Positions 9,568 through 18,452 of a DNA stretch of 64,000 nt are shown piece after piece. The notes beneath the pieces were generated by a model. The model saw only the letters and a program-made list of their open reading frames with translations, had not been told where the DNA came from and searched no databases. A program made the translations under genes and the position numbers. How positions within the stretch are numbered: position 1 is the first letter of the stretch; every line of letters starts with the position of its first letter. This DNA comes from Tritonibacter multivorans. GTDB lineage: Bacteria > Pseudomonadota > Alphaproteobacteria > Rhodobacterales > Rhodobacteraceae. The stretch lies in the NCBI RefSeq assembly GCF_001458415.1, contig NZ_CYSD01000039.1, forward strand, positions 124,001-188,000, in the 5' to 3' direction.

Positions 9568-11103
9568 TTACGTGAAGGGCGCCAACTGTAGGCCCTCGGG
9601 CGAAAACACAACGCGCTGACCGGCGTCGATTTCTGCGGCGAACAGGGTGGCAAGCGCCGCATGTGCGGTCTGACGCCCGTGATCCGTGAACCGGCGCAGA
9701 GAGCTGACACCGATATTATTGGCAAAACCACGTTCGGCGTGGGCCCAGACCATTGGGTGCAGCTCCTGAAGATGGTTGCGCACCAGCCAATGCGCGGATT
9801 CGGCGATCTCGTCATAGGTTGCCGCGGCCATTTCGGACGCCGAGCGGGTTCTGAGCGTCACCAAGCAGTAGGCCGCCAGCAGGTTGACCGTTTCCTGATC
9901 CACGTCTGCTTCTGCACCGCGCTCGACAATATCTGCGATCCCATCCAGGAACAGTTGCAGATCCATGTCCGCGCAGGCTTCCGGGTCCAGCGCCAGCGCG
10001 TCGAAATAGACCCAAGCATATCCAGCGGCGCCCCAGTGCTCGGCTGTGCGATTGGCAATGCGGCGGGCCTCGGTTTCGAGCCGGTCATAGGATCCGTGCC
10101 AGCGCGGCAGCAGGTGGTTGCCAAAGGCGCGCATGTGTCGCGCGTTCTGTGGCGCGAGGGCAATCAATGCCCCATACGTGTCGGCCACCTGATCGGCCGT
10201 TGCGGGCTGCCCCGAAAACAGCGCGCAGCGCGCGGATAGTACCAATGGGCTGGTATTGGCGGTTGCGTCCAATTCCCCCAACAGCGCCGCAGCGCGATCA
10301 AAATGGGCCTGCGCGCGAGTGTCAAAGGCCTCGGGCGTGCTGCTGGCGCGGGCGGCGGTCTGAAAGGCCCAGCCGAAATCAATATGGGTCTGTGCCACAA
10401 CGGCGGTCATCAGCGGTGCGCGGGCCAGTTCCAGCCGCACCCGTTCGAGCGCCATGACCCCATTCAGCGTGATCGGATCATCGGCAGTGCAGCCTTCGCG
10501 GAGGGCGTGTTCCAGCCCATTGACCACATCGCAGCGGGCCCCAAAGGCCAAAAGTTCGGCCAGGGCGCTGCCATTGGGCAGATGGGTGCGGGCTGTGTCG
10601 GCCTCTATGAGCGCGGTCAGCAGCTCCTCCCAACGGTCCTGACGGGCCAGAAACTGGCCGCGATCAATGGCGGCTTGTGTCTCGCCAGTGCCTTCGGCGC
10701 GCGCCTCCGGCAGGGTCAGCCATGTGTCTGCAGAGGGGCGCTGCGCAGGGTCTGTTCTGTCCGGCGCTGCGGACGTTTGTGGACGCCCCATTTTTAGCAG
10801 GGAGGCCCGAGCAGGGGACACTTTGCTGTCTGTGGTAGGCGCGGCCAGATCTGCTGTGGGATCTTCTGTAGGCGCAGTCTGGGCGCCGCCGAGCGCCTTG
10901 CGCATGGCGGTGCTGGCTTTACCCGCCAAAAGTTGGTCCAAGAGCCCCGGTGTCCCTGCACCGTCATTCAGGCTTGCATCCGCGGCCGGGCGACGCAGCC
11001 CGGTCTGGGCCATGGGTATGATTTTGTCCTTGATCACCTTGGCTTGAGCGCGGCGCAGCGCGTGGCGGATCCCGGTTTTAGCGGTGTTGGCGATAAATTG
11101 CAT
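9568..11103 (-). CDS. Large hypothetical protein, helical-repeat-like
   Basis: A 511-residue protein that I do not recognise. Residues 1-150 are basic then low-complexity (Ala/Thr/Asp/Pro-rich, for example AQTAPTEDPTADLAAPTTDS), likely disordered. From about 150 onward the sequence is almost all predicted helix with repeated Ala/Leu-rich units (RGQFLARQDRWEELLTALIEAD, ALAELLAFGARCDVVNGLEHAL, FDRAAALLGELDATANTSPLVL), suggesting a TPR-like solenoid. It has no signal peptide or membrane segment. The gene is monocistronic between the tex terminator and a strong hairpin at 11233. The start is the ATG at 11103. I would expect it to be restricted to Rhodobacteraceae, but that is a guess. Confidence 0.75.
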   Translation of the reverse strand: MQFIANTAKTGIRHALRRAQAKVIKDKIIPMAQTGLRRPAADASLNDGAGTPGLLDQLLAGKASTAMRKALGGAQTAPTEDPTADLAAPTTDSKVSPARASLLKMGRPQTSAAPDRTDPAQRPSADTWLTLPEARAEGTGETQAAIDRGQFLARQDRWEELLTALIEADTARTHLPNGSALAELLAFGARCDVVNGLEHALREGCTADDPITLNGVMALERVRLELARAPLMTAVVAQTHIDFGWAFQTAARASSTPEAFDTRAQAHFDRAAALLGELDATANTSPLVLSARCALFSGQPATADQVADTYGALIALAPQNARHMRAFGNHLLPRWHGSYDRLETEARRIANRTAEHWGAAGYAWVYFDALALDPEACADMDLQLFLDGIADIVERGAEADVDQETVNLLAAYCLVTLRTRSASEMAAATYDEIAESAHWLVRNHLQELHPMVWAHAERGFANNIGVSSLRRFTDHGRQTAHAALATLFAAEIDAGQRVVFSPEGLQLAPFT

Positions 11104-11232
11104 TCGAGATACCCGAAGTTGGCGCGGTCGTTCTGTTAACGTTTCTCAGCAAACTTTTGGGCGCAATTGGGGCGCGGGCGCGGTCTTAGGCGGACGAATT
11201 TCAGTTCCTATTAAGTTTACCTTAGCCATTGA

Positions 11233-11266
11233 CCCACCTTCGCCAGTCAATCAGGGCGAAGGTGGG
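11233..11266. other. Perfect 12-bp stem-loop in an intergenic gap
   Basis: Arms CCCACCTTCGCC (11233-11244) and GGCGAAGGTGGG (11255-11266) enclose a 10-base loop. It lies 40 bases beyond the stop of the minus-strand gene 11306-11767 and upstream of the next minus-strand gene. There is no T-run, so it is either a factor-dependent end point, a transcript-stabilising hairpin or an operator. Confidence 0.5.
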
Positions 11267-11305
11267 GGATTGGTGCGCAGGAGGCGACAGTGCGCCGCCG
11301 CGTTC

Positions 11306-11767
11306 TTAAAAAGAGGTAAAGTGCTGACGAGTCACAGCAATTCCCCGTGACTTTAGAACCTCTTCCCACGTGTGACCCGGTGGTTGCACTGCAGGTGGCA
11401 GGTTGTGACGGGTGCCGGGCTTTGTGTGAATGGTTGTGCGCGTGGAAAAATCCCAGCGGGTCGTCAGGGCGACGCGCTCGATTTCAGAGACCAGAATTTC
11501 GCCTTCACTGCGGGGACAGGACCATCTCAGTTGGGTGCTGTCCAAGCTCAGCTCTGCTTTTGGGTTCTGCATAATCTCCCAGAGCGCGGGCGCGGCGGGC
11601 AGCGCCAGGATTGCCAGAACCCACCACGTCGCGCCCACAACCAGCCACAGCACTGCCAGCAGCAAGAGCCATGCCCCCAACCCCAGCAGAGCCGCCAGAG
11701 ATCTGGCATCCCCTTCATAGGTGAAGGGGGGCAGGTCTGCCCCCGCTTGTTCGATGACGTCAGGCAT
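11306..11767 (-). CDS. Two-TM membrane protein coupled to pepN
   Basis: A 153-residue protein with two closely spaced hydrophobic segments (about 23-45, SLAALLGLGAWLLLLAVLWLV, and 46-62, GATWWVLAILALPAAPAL), followed by a soluble beta-rich domain (ELSLDSTQLRWSCPRSEGEILVSEIERVALTTRWD...TTIHTKPG). That hairpin plus beta-domain layout resembles small PH-like membrane proteins, but I cannot name a family. Its ATG overlaps the end of pepN by eight bases (ATGCCTGA), so it is probably translationally coupled to pepN. The last ORF residues are HFTSF. Function unknown. Confidence 0.75.
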   Translation of the reverse strand: MPDVIEQAGADLPPFTYEGDARSLAALLGLGAWLLLLAVLWLVVGATWWVLAILALPAAPALWEIMQNPKAELSLDSTQLRWSCPRSEGEILVSEIERVALTTRWDFSTRTTIHTKPGTRHNLPPAVQPPGHTWEEVLKSRGIAVTRQHFTSF

Positions 11768-14324
11768 TGAGGATACGGCTCACCATTTCATTGGTATCGC
11801 GGCTCAGGCCCTCGGTTGCCAGAATACGTTCTAGCTCTACCCGGACTTTGCCTTGACGGTCGTCGTCATAGCGTTTCCAGGTTTGGAAGGCCGCACACAT
11901 GCGCGCGGTGGTTTGCGGGTTCAGCGCATCCAGCGCGATCAGCTTTTCCGCAAGCAGCGCATAACCAGCGCCGCTTGCGTGATGGAAGCCCGCATGGTGG
12001 CCGGCAAGCGCCCCCATCACCGCGCGGAAGCGGTTGGGGTTTTTCATGTCAAACAGCGCATGGTCACACAAGGATCGTGCCACATCGGCCGCCGCCTCGG
12101 GGCGGGCCATCGACACCTGCAGGCCAAACCATTTGTCCATCACCAGACGGTCGTCTTTCCACTGCTCAAAGAAGGCAGCAGACTGATCCGCGCCTTTCTC
12201 AATGCGCAACAGGCAGGCGAGCGCTGACAGCTGCAGGGTCATATTGTCCGCAGCTTCATATTGTTTGGCTGCCGCTTCGCCGCCGTCGATGCGTGACAAC
12301 AGGCCAAGGATCGCACTGTTCAGCGCGCGTTTGCCGGCACCTTCTGCATCAGGCACATAGGGCCCATCAACAGTGGTTGCCGCATAAAGGCGCGGCAGGC
12401 TGTCGGCCATTGCCTGCGCGAGGGTTTGCGAGAATGTCTCTGCGGCATCATGAATGGCGGCCGGATCGGGTGTCGTGCCCGCCTCATGCAGGGCCTGCGC
12501 AATCTCGGACTGGCTGGGCGGCGACAACACCAGCGCCCGGAAGGCCGGATCCAGTGCGTCGTCACGCACCAGCGACGTCAGCGCCTCCAGGTAGGCGGCA
12601 TCAGGGGCGGCGCCTTCGGTGATCATGGCAAGGCGTGCTTCGCGCGCCAGCGCACGGCCCGCTTCCCAGCGGTTGAAAGGATCCGTGTCATGGGCCAGCA
12701 AAAACGTGCGCTCAGCCGCCGAGGTTTCGCGCTCCAGCACCACCGGGGCGGAAAATTCGCGCAGGATCGACGGCACGGGCCGTTCGCTGAGACCTTCAAA
12801 GGTAAAGCTCTGCTCTGCCTCGGTCATCTCCAGCACGGTGGTGGGCACAACCTCTTCGCCTGCGTCGTTCAGCAGGCCTACCGCGATCGGGATCACACGC
12901 GGTTCTTTGATGTCCTGACCCGGGGTTGGGGCGGTGGATTGCTGGAAGGTCAGCGTGAAGGTTTCGCCGTCATATTCCTCCGCCACTTTCAGGCGCGGCG
13001 TGCCGGCATCCGAATACCAGCGTTTGAACTGCGCCATGTCGCGGCCCGTGGTGTCTTCAAACACCTCTAGCCAATCTTCAATTGTGCAGGCCTGACCATC
13101 GTGGCGGTCAAAATACAGATCCAGCGCCTTATAGTAGGCCTCATCGCCCACCAGCCGTTTCAGCATGCCAATGACCTCAGCGCCTTTTTCATAGACGGTG
13201 GCGGTGTAGAAGTTGTTGATCTCCTGAAATTCCTCCGGGCGTGGGGGATGCGCCAGCGGGCCGCCGTCCTCGGGGAACTGGCGCGCGCGCAGGTCAATCA
13301 CATCGGAAATCCGCTTCACCGGTTCTGACCGCATATCGGCGGTGAACTGCGCGTCGCGATAGACCGTCAGACCTTCCTTCAGGCACAGCTGGAACCAGTC
13401 CCGGCAGGTGATCCGGTTTCCGGTCCAGTTGTGGAAATACTCATGCGCGATAATCGCCTCGATACGTTCGAAATTCATATCTGTGGAGGTCTCGGGCGAG
13501 GCCAGAACGCAGGAAGAGTTGAAAATGTTCAATCCTTTATTCTCCATCGCCCCCATATTGAAGTCATCGACGGCCACGATATTGAATACGTCCAGATCGT
13601 ATTCGCGGCCATAGACCTCTTCATCCCAGGTCATGGATTTCTTCAGGGCTTCCATGCCAAATGCGCATTTGGTCTCATCGCCGGGACGGACCCAGATGTT
13701 CAGTTCCACGTCCTTGCCCGATGCGGTGGTGAACCGATCCGGGTGGTTGACCAGCTCACCCGCGACCAGCGCAAACAGATAGGCGGGCTTGGGCCAGGGG
13801 TCGTGCCATTCGGCAAAGCCCGCGCCGCTGTCACCGGGGTTGCCATTGGACAGCATCACCGGCTCTGTGCCTTCGATGCGCACCTTGAACGTCGACATGA
13901 CATCGGGGCGGTCGGGATAGAAGGTGATCTTGCGGAACCCCTCGGCCTCGCACTGGGTGCAATACATGCCGTTCGACATATAAAGCCCCTCCAGCGCGGT
14001 GTTGGCGGCCGGGTTGATCTGCACCTCAGATTCCCATGTAAAGGGTTCAGAGGGCACATCACACTCCAATCCGCCGTCGATCAGGCGCGGCGCGACGGGT
14101 TCGCCGTCGATCTGGGCGGAAATCAGCTCCAGCTCTTCGCCGTGCAGGAAAAAGCGCGGGTCAGCGGCCCCCTCGCGCGGCACAAAACGGATCTTGGACA
14201 GCACCCGCGTGGCTTCGGGCGCAAGGCGGAAGATTAGCTCTACGCTTTCAACCTCAAAGCCGAAGGGTTTGTAATCCTTGAGGTAAAAGGTTTCTGGGGC
14301 CGTAGCGGGGCTAGCGTCTTTCAT
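11760..14324 (-). CDS. pepN: Aminopeptidase N (M1 family zinc metallopeptidase)
   Basis: PepN, 854 residues, removes N-terminal residues from peptides in the cytoplasm. The substrate-recognition GAMEN motif is at about residues 258-262, and the zinc site HEYFH at about 294-298 with the third ligand Glu about 19 residues later (KEGL). The order is N-terminal beta domain, thermolysin-like catalytic domain, Ig-like domain, and a long C-terminal helical domain, as in E. coli PepN (870 residues). The start is the ATG at 14324. It is divergent from malate synthase and its stop overlaps the start of a small membrane protein gene. Confidence 0.96.
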   Translation of the reverse strand: MKDASPATAPETFYLKDYKPFGFEVESVELIFRLAPEATRVLSKIRFVPREGAADPRFFLHGEELELISAQIDGEPVAPRLIDGGLECDVPSEPFTWESEVQINPAANTALEGLYMSNGMYCTQCEAEGFRKITFYPDRPDVMSTFKVRIEGTEPVMLSNGNPGDSGAGFAEWHDPWPKPAYLFALVAGELVNHPDRFTTASGKDVELNIWVRPGDETKCAFGMEALKKSMTWDEEVYGREYDLDVFNIVAVDDFNMGAMENKGLNIFNSSCVLASPETSTDMNFERIEAIIAHEYFHNWTGNRITCRDWFQLCLKEGLTVYRDAQFTADMRSEPVKRISDVIDLRARQFPEDGGPLAHPPRPEEFQEINNFYTATVYEKGAEVIGMLKRLVGDEAYYKALDLYFDRHDGQACTIEDWLEVFEDTTGRDMAQFKRWYSDAGTPRLKVAEEYDGETFTLTFQQSTAPTPGQDIKEPRVIPIAVGLLNDAGEEVVPTTVLEMTEAEQSFTFEGLSERPVPSILREFSAPVVLERETSAAERTFLLAHDTDPFNRWEAGRALAREARLAMITEGAAPDAAYLEALTSLVRDDALDPAFRALVLSPPSQSEIAQALHEAGTTPDPAAIHDAAETFSQTLAQAMADSLPRLYAATTVDGPYVPDAEGAGKRALNSAILGLLSRIDGGEAAAKQYEAADNMTLQLSALACLLRIEKGADQSAAFFEQWKDDRLVMDKWFGLQVSMARPEAAADVARSLCDHALFDMKNPNRFRAVMGALAGHHAGFHHASGAGYALLAEKLIALDALNPQTTARMCAAFQTWKRYDDDRQGKVRVELERILATEGLSRDTNEMVSRILNA

Positions 14325-14495
14325 CGCGTCTCTTCCTGATTTGGCTCAGTTGTTCTCTGACCTCATTGGTAGGGCGCACCCCGAGGTGCGGCAAGGGAAA
14401 GCGCAGCTGACCTGTGTAATCTCTGGGATAATTTGAAACAGCTGTGCGGAAATTGGTAATATCATTTGACCGCCCTTGTTGCCGATAGGAAACTT

Positions 14496-14517
14496 TTCGG
14501 TTATGTGGGAAACCGAA
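14496..14517. promoter_or_regulatory. Inverted repeat in the glcB leader
   Basis: Arms TTCGGTT (14496-14502) and AACCGAA (14511-14517), with an 8-base spacer, lie 11 bases before the AGGAGG of glcB. It could be a repressor operator or a leader hairpin; no regulator gene is adjacent. Confidence 0.35.
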
Positions 14518-14538
14518 TTGGACTTACAGGAGGCAAAG

Positions 14539-16662
14539 ATGCGTGATCTTCACGGGATGAAAGTGGCAGCCGAACTGGCGGATTTTGTCGAAAGCAAAGC
14601 ATTGCCGGGCACGGGTGTCACCGCAGATGCCTTCTGGGCGGGGCTTTCAGGCCTTGTGAATGGCATGGGCGATGAGAACCGCCGCCTCCTGGCCAAACGC
14701 GCTGACATTCAGGGCCAGATCGACGCTTGGCATGTGGCCCGCAAAGGTCAGGACTGGGATGCGAGCGCCTATCAGGCCTTCCTGCGCGAGATCGGCTATA
14801 TCCAGCCCGAGGGCGCGGATTTTGAAATCGACACCGCCAATGTCGATGCCGAGATCGCACATGTCCCCGGCCCACAGCTGGTGGTGCCGATCACCAACGC
14901 CCGCTTTGCCCTGAACGCCGCCAATGCCCGCTGGGGCAGCCTCTATGATGCGCTCTATGGCACCGATGCGATGGGCGACCTGCCGACAGGCAAGGGCTAT
15001 GACGAGGCGCGCGGCGACCGGGTAATTGCCTGGGGCCGCACGTTCCTGGATGACACCTTCCCGTTGGCCGAAGGCTCTTGGGAAGATGTGGTGGAACTGG
15101 CGGTCGAGGGCGGTGTCCTGCGCCCCGCGCTGAAAGACGCCGCGCAATTCGCGGGCCACGCCGGCCCCGCTGCCGCGCCGAACCGCGTTCTGCTGAAAAA
15201 CAACGGCCTGCATGTGATTGTAGAGATCGACCCGAACGGTCAGATCGGCTCGACCGACAAAGCGGGCATCAACGACATCACCATGGAATCTGCGCTCTCC
15301 ACCATTATGGATTGCGAAGATTCTGTTGCCTGTGTCGATGCCGAAGACAAAGTTGTCGCCTATTCCAACTGGCTGGGCCTGATGAAGCGCGACCTGGCGG
15401 AAGAGGTCACCAAAGGTGGCAAGACTTTCACTCGCGTGCTGAATGACGATGTGTCCTATGTGACCCCGGCGGGCGAGGCCGCGACCCTGAAAGGGCGTTC
15501 GCTGCTGCTGGTGCGCAATGTGGGTCACCTGATGACCAACCCCGCCGTCCTGGACGCAGAGGGCCGCGAAGCGGGCGAGGGCTTCCTTGATGCGATGATC
15601 ACCGTGCTGATCGCCATGCATGACTTGGCTGCCGACGGCGGCAACTCGCTCCATGGTTCTGTCTATGTGGTGAAGCCGAAAATGCACGGCCCCGAAGAGG
15701 TCGCCTTTGCCGTCAAGATCTTCGACCATGTCGAAGACGCGCTGGGCCTGCCGCGTAATACGGTAAAGCTCGGCATTATGGACGAAGAGCGCCGCACCTC
15801 GGTGAACCTGCGCGAATGTATCCGTGCGGCGAAATCCCGTGTGGCCTTTATCAACACCGGCTTCCTGGATCGCACCGGCGACGAGATCCACACCTCGATG
15901 GAAGCGGGCGCGATGCTGCCCAAGGGGGTGATGAAATCCACCCCGTGGATTGCCTCTTACGAGGACCGCAATGTGGACATCGGTCTGGCCTGTGGCCTGA
16001 AGGGGCGCGCGCAGATCGGCAAAGGCATGTGGGCCATCCCCGACCGTATGGGCGAAATGCTGGATGCGAAAATCGGCCACCCGAAATCCGGCGCCACCTG
16101 TGCCTGGGTTCCGTCGCCCACCGCCGCGACCCTGCATGCCACACACTACCATTCGGTAGACGTGCACGCGGTTCAGGACGGTCTGAAAGCAGGCGGCGCT
16201 CGTGGCACGCTGGATGATCTGCTGACCGTGCCGGTCATGCAGGGCGAAAACCTGAAGCCCGAGGACATCACCCGCGAGGTCGAAAACAACGCACAGGGCA
16301 TCCTTGGCTATGTGGTGCGCTGGGTCGATCAGGGCGTGGGCTGCTCCAAGGTGCCGGACATCAATGATGTGGGCCTGATGGAGGACCGCGCCACCTGCCG
16401 GATCTCGTCTCAGGCGCTGGCCAACTGGCTGCACCACGGCGTCGTCAGCGAAGAGGCCGTGATGGCCGCGATGCAGAAAATGGCCGCCGTGGTCGACGGA
16501 CAAAACGCTTCTGACCCGACTTACACCGCGATGGCACCGGGCTTTGATGGGGTCGCGTTCCAGGCCGCCTGTGATCTTGTTTTCAAAGGTCGCATCCAGC
16601 CGTCGGGCTACACAGAGCCGGTTCTGCACGCTCGTCGCCTTGAACTAAAGGCACAAAACTAA
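14539..16662 (+). CDS. glcB: Malate synthase G
   Basis: Malate synthase G (707 residues; E. coli GlcB is 723) condenses glyoxylate with acetyl-CoA to malate. It serves the glyoxylate shunt and glycolate or purine-derived glyoxylate use. Diagnostic stretches: [83 protein letters not shown], and near the end [27 protein letters not shown]. The start at 14539 has AGGAGG at 14528-14533; an upstream ATG at 14476 lacks this and would add 21 residues. It is followed by a terminator and then a GlcG-like gene, a glycolate-type association. Confidence 0.96.
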   Translation: MRDLHGMKVAAELADFVESKALPGTGVTADAFWAGLSGLVNGMGDENRRLLAKRADIQGQIDAWHVARKGQDWDASAYQAFLREIGYIQPEGADFEIDTANVDAEIAHVPGPQLVVPITNARFALNAANARWGSLYDALYGTDAMGDLPTGKGYDEARGDRVIAWGRTFLDDTFPLAEGSWEDVVELAVEGGVLRPALKDAAQFAGHAGPAAAPNRVLLKNNGLHVIVEIDPNGQIGSTDKAGINDITMESALSTIMDCEDSVACVDAEDKVVAYSNWLGLMKRDLAEEVTKGGKTFTRVLNDDVSYVTPAGEAATLKGRSLLLVRNVGHLMTNPAVLDAEGREAGEGFLDAMITVLIAMHDLAADGGNSLHGSVYVVKPKMHGPEEVAFAVKIFDHVEDALGLPRNTVKLGIMDEERRTSVNLRECIRAAKSRVAFINTGFLDRTGDEIHTSMEAGAMLPKGVMKSTPWIASYEDRNVDIGLACGLKGRAQIGKGMWAIPDRMGEMLDAKIGHPKSGATCAWVPSPTAATLHATHYHSVDVHAVQDGLKAGGARGTLDDLLTVPVMQGENLKPEDITREVENNAQGILGYVVRWVDQGVGCSKVPDINDVGLMEDRATCRISSQALANWLHHGVVSEEAVMAAMQKMAAVVDGQNASDPTYTAMAPGFDGVAFQAACDLVFKGRIQPSGYTEPVLHARRLELKAQN

Positions 16663-16671
16663 CGTCATATT

Positions 16672-16702
16672 GGCCGGGGTTATGCCCCGGCCTTTTCTTT
16701 TT
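16672..16702 (+). terminator. Terminator of glcB
   Basis: A stem GGCCGGGG / CCCCGGCC around a TTATG-like loop is followed by TTTTCTTTTTT: a classic intrinsic terminator 10 bases after the glcB stop. Confidence 0.9.
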
Positions 16703-16740
16703 TCAACAAAATCCTCGAAAATTGAAGGGAGGGGTTCCTC

Positions 16741-17166
16741 ATGTCACTCACTCTGGATCAGGCCCGCACCATGATCGCTGCCACCCGCGCCAAAGGGCGC
16801 GAAATGGGGCTGAAGCCGCTGTCGGTTGTTGTGCTCGACGCCGGCGGTCATGTGCTCGCATTCGAACGCGAAGATGGTGCCAGCCCGGGGCGCTTTGGCA
16901 TTGCCCAGGGCAAGGCCTACGGCGCCGTGATGCTGGGCATGTCCGGCTCTGCGCAGATGGCGCGCGCCGAACAGCAGGCCTATTTCATGGCGGCTGTGAA
17001 CGGTGTCTATGGCGGTCAGGTTGTGCCGGTTCCCGGAGGCATCCTGCTGCGGGACGCGGCTGGTGCAGTGATCGGTGCCATGGGTGTCACCGGCGATACT
17101 TCGGACAATGACGCCGAAGCTGGCAAAGCAGGCGCTGAGGCCGCGGGCATTGCGGCAGACATCTGA
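16741..17166 (+). CDS. GlcG/HbpS family heme-degrading-domain protein
   Basis: A 141-residue protein of the GlcG/HbpS family. It shows the typical LSVVVLDAGGHVLAFEREDGASPGRFGIAQGKAYGA, then a central loop and VVPVPGGILLRDAAGAVIGAMGVTGDTSDNDAE. Family members bind heme or small cofactors; E. coli GlcG sits in the glycolate operon with unknown function. Position directly after glcB supports a link with glycolate/glyoxylate metabolism. GGGAGGGG lies about 6 bases before the ATG. A terminator separates it from glcB, so it may have its own promoter or depend on readthrough. Confidence 0.88.
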   Translation: MSLTLDQARTMIAATRAKGREMGLKPLSVVVLDAGGHVLAFEREDGASPGRFGIAQGKAYGAVMLGMSGSAQMARAEQQAYFMAAVNGVYGGQVVPVPGGILLRDAAGAVIGAMGVTGDTSDNDAEAGKAGAEAAGIAADI

Positions 17167-17187
17167 ACTGCTTAAAAACCAAGCAAC

Positions 17188-17227
17188 GCAGGCGCGCATT
17201 TAATGTGCGCCTGCGCACAGGCGCCTG
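17188..17227 (+). promoter_or_regulatory. Overlapping alternative hairpins after glcG
   Basis: Arms 17188-17199 and 17203-17214 form a 12-bp stem (one G-T pair). The segment 17207-17213 (GCGCCTG) can instead pair with CAGGCGC at 17218-17224. CAGGCGCCTG (17218-17227) is itself palindromic. No T-run follows. They could be transcript ends of glcG or a switchable leader of the downstream peptidase gene at 17307. Confidence 0.4.
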
Positions 17228-17306
17228 CGCCAGCCTTGGGAATTGCGCGCTTGGCCTTCTGTCTCCTAGTCTTTTCAGGACCCTGAACAACAGACGGAGA
17301 CCAGAC

Positions 17307-18095
17307 GTGCGGCCCAAAGTCGGTATTATCGGCAATTCCTACCTCGTGAATGATGAATACCCTGCACATGCCGGCGGGACGATGAATTCGGAAGCCATTG
17401 CTGAGGTCTCGGGGTGTATGCCGCTGCTGATCCCGTCTGATCCGCGCTTTGTCACTGTCGATGAACTGCTCGAGAGCTTTGATGGTTTCCTGCTGACGGG
17501 CGGGCGTCCGAATGTGCACCCGAATGAGTACGGCGAGGCCGCGACCGAGGCGCATGGCGCCTTTGACCGGGCCCGCGACGCCATCACTCTGCCACTGATC
17601 CGCGCCTGCGTAGAGCGGGGGCAGCCGTTCTTTGGCATCTGTCGGGGCTTTCAAGAGGTCAACGTGGCCATGGGCGGTTCGCTCTATCCGGAAATCCGCG
17701 ATCTGCCGGGCCGGATGAACCACCGCATGCCCCCCGATGGCACGCTGGAGGAGAAATTCGCCCTGCGCCATGTGGTGACCTTGGAAGAGGGCGGCTGTTT
17801 CCAAAAGCTTCTGGGCGGGACCGAAGTGATGACCAATACGCTGCATGGGCAGGGCATCAAGCAACCGGGCCAGCGTATTGTCGTCGAAGGGCATGCACCA
17901 GATGGCACCCCCGAGGCGATCTATGTCAAAGACGCGCCCGGTTTTACCTTGTCAGTCCAGTGGCACCCGGAATACCAAGCCGGGCTGGATCCTGTGTCGC
18001 GCCCTCTGTTCGAAGCCTTTGGTACCGCCGTTCGCGAATGGGCTACGGCTCATGGCACGCTTCGGGCGACCCCTCCGGCAAAACGTTCTGCTTAA
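17307..18095 (+). CDS. Gamma-glutamyl-gamma-aminobutyrate hydrolase family (class I GATase-like)
   Basis: A 262-residue cytoplasmic hydrolase of the PuuD/peptidase C26 type. It opens with VRPKVGIIGNSYLVND, has the nucleophile elbow FFGICRGFQEVNVAMGGSLY (catalytic Cys), and ends with the His-containing LSVQWHPEYQ and following Glu partner region. PuuD splits gamma-glutamyl-GABA in putrescine degradation; related enzymes cleave other gamma-glutamyl amides, so the substrate is open. I use the GTG at 17307 with CGGAGA 6 bases upstream, which begins the conserved core; a longer frame from 17205 has no support. No polyamine genes are adjacent. Confidence 0.85.
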   Translation: MRPKVGIIGNSYLVNDEYPAHAGGTMNSEAIAEVSGCMPLLIPSDPRFVTVDELLESFDGFLLTGGRPNVHPNEYGEAATEAHGAFDRARDAITLPLIRACVERGQPFFGICRGFQEVNVAMGGSLYPEIRDLPGRMNHRMPPDGTLEEKFALRHVVTLEEGGCFQKLLGGTEVMTNTLHGQGIKQPGQRIVVEGHAPDGTPEAIYVKDAPGFTLSVQWHPEYQAGLDPVSRPLFEAFGTAVREWATAHGTLRATPPAKRSA

Positions 18096-18452
18096 ACGAT
18101 AGTTTCTGCGCTGCGGCAGGACGGAAATTCTATCCTGTCGCCACGCGCGGACCAAATGCGCTGCTATCGCAATGATGGCGAAAACATCGTCTTTATTGTC
18201 GCATTTGGCCTGAAAATCGGCCTCTCCCCCTTCCTTTTCGGCCCATAGTCTGGTGCAACTTGCAATGTGGGCCATCTGTGGAAGGGCGGGCATGTTGGCG
18301 AAGTTTCGAGACCTTGCGTCACTTTGCCCGGTCAGCAGCCGCTGCGACGCAGCGACATCCTTGCGCAGGAAAATTGCGCTTCGTAGGCTCATTTTTTACA
18401 GAACATGCGCAACCGCAGACGGGCGAGGGCGCAAGAAGGGGGACCAAAGCAG
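18096..18452. other. Intergenic region upstream of pntA
   Basis: A stretch of 357 bases between the peptidase and pntA. I see no convincing gene on either strand. It should contain the pntAB promoter; no clear operator or sigma-70 match stands out. A ribosome site AAGGGGG lies about ten bases before the pntA GTG. Confidence 0.5.

Noticed and set aside
14647-16629. Long open frame on the minus strand opposite glcB
   Set aside because: Antisense to malate synthase; composition is that of a codon-bias shadow and there is no ribosome site.
17952-18392. Minus-strand frame between the GATase-like gene and pntA
   Set aside because: It overlaps the conserved end of the GATase-like gene and has no ribosome site; the rest is a gene-poor leader.
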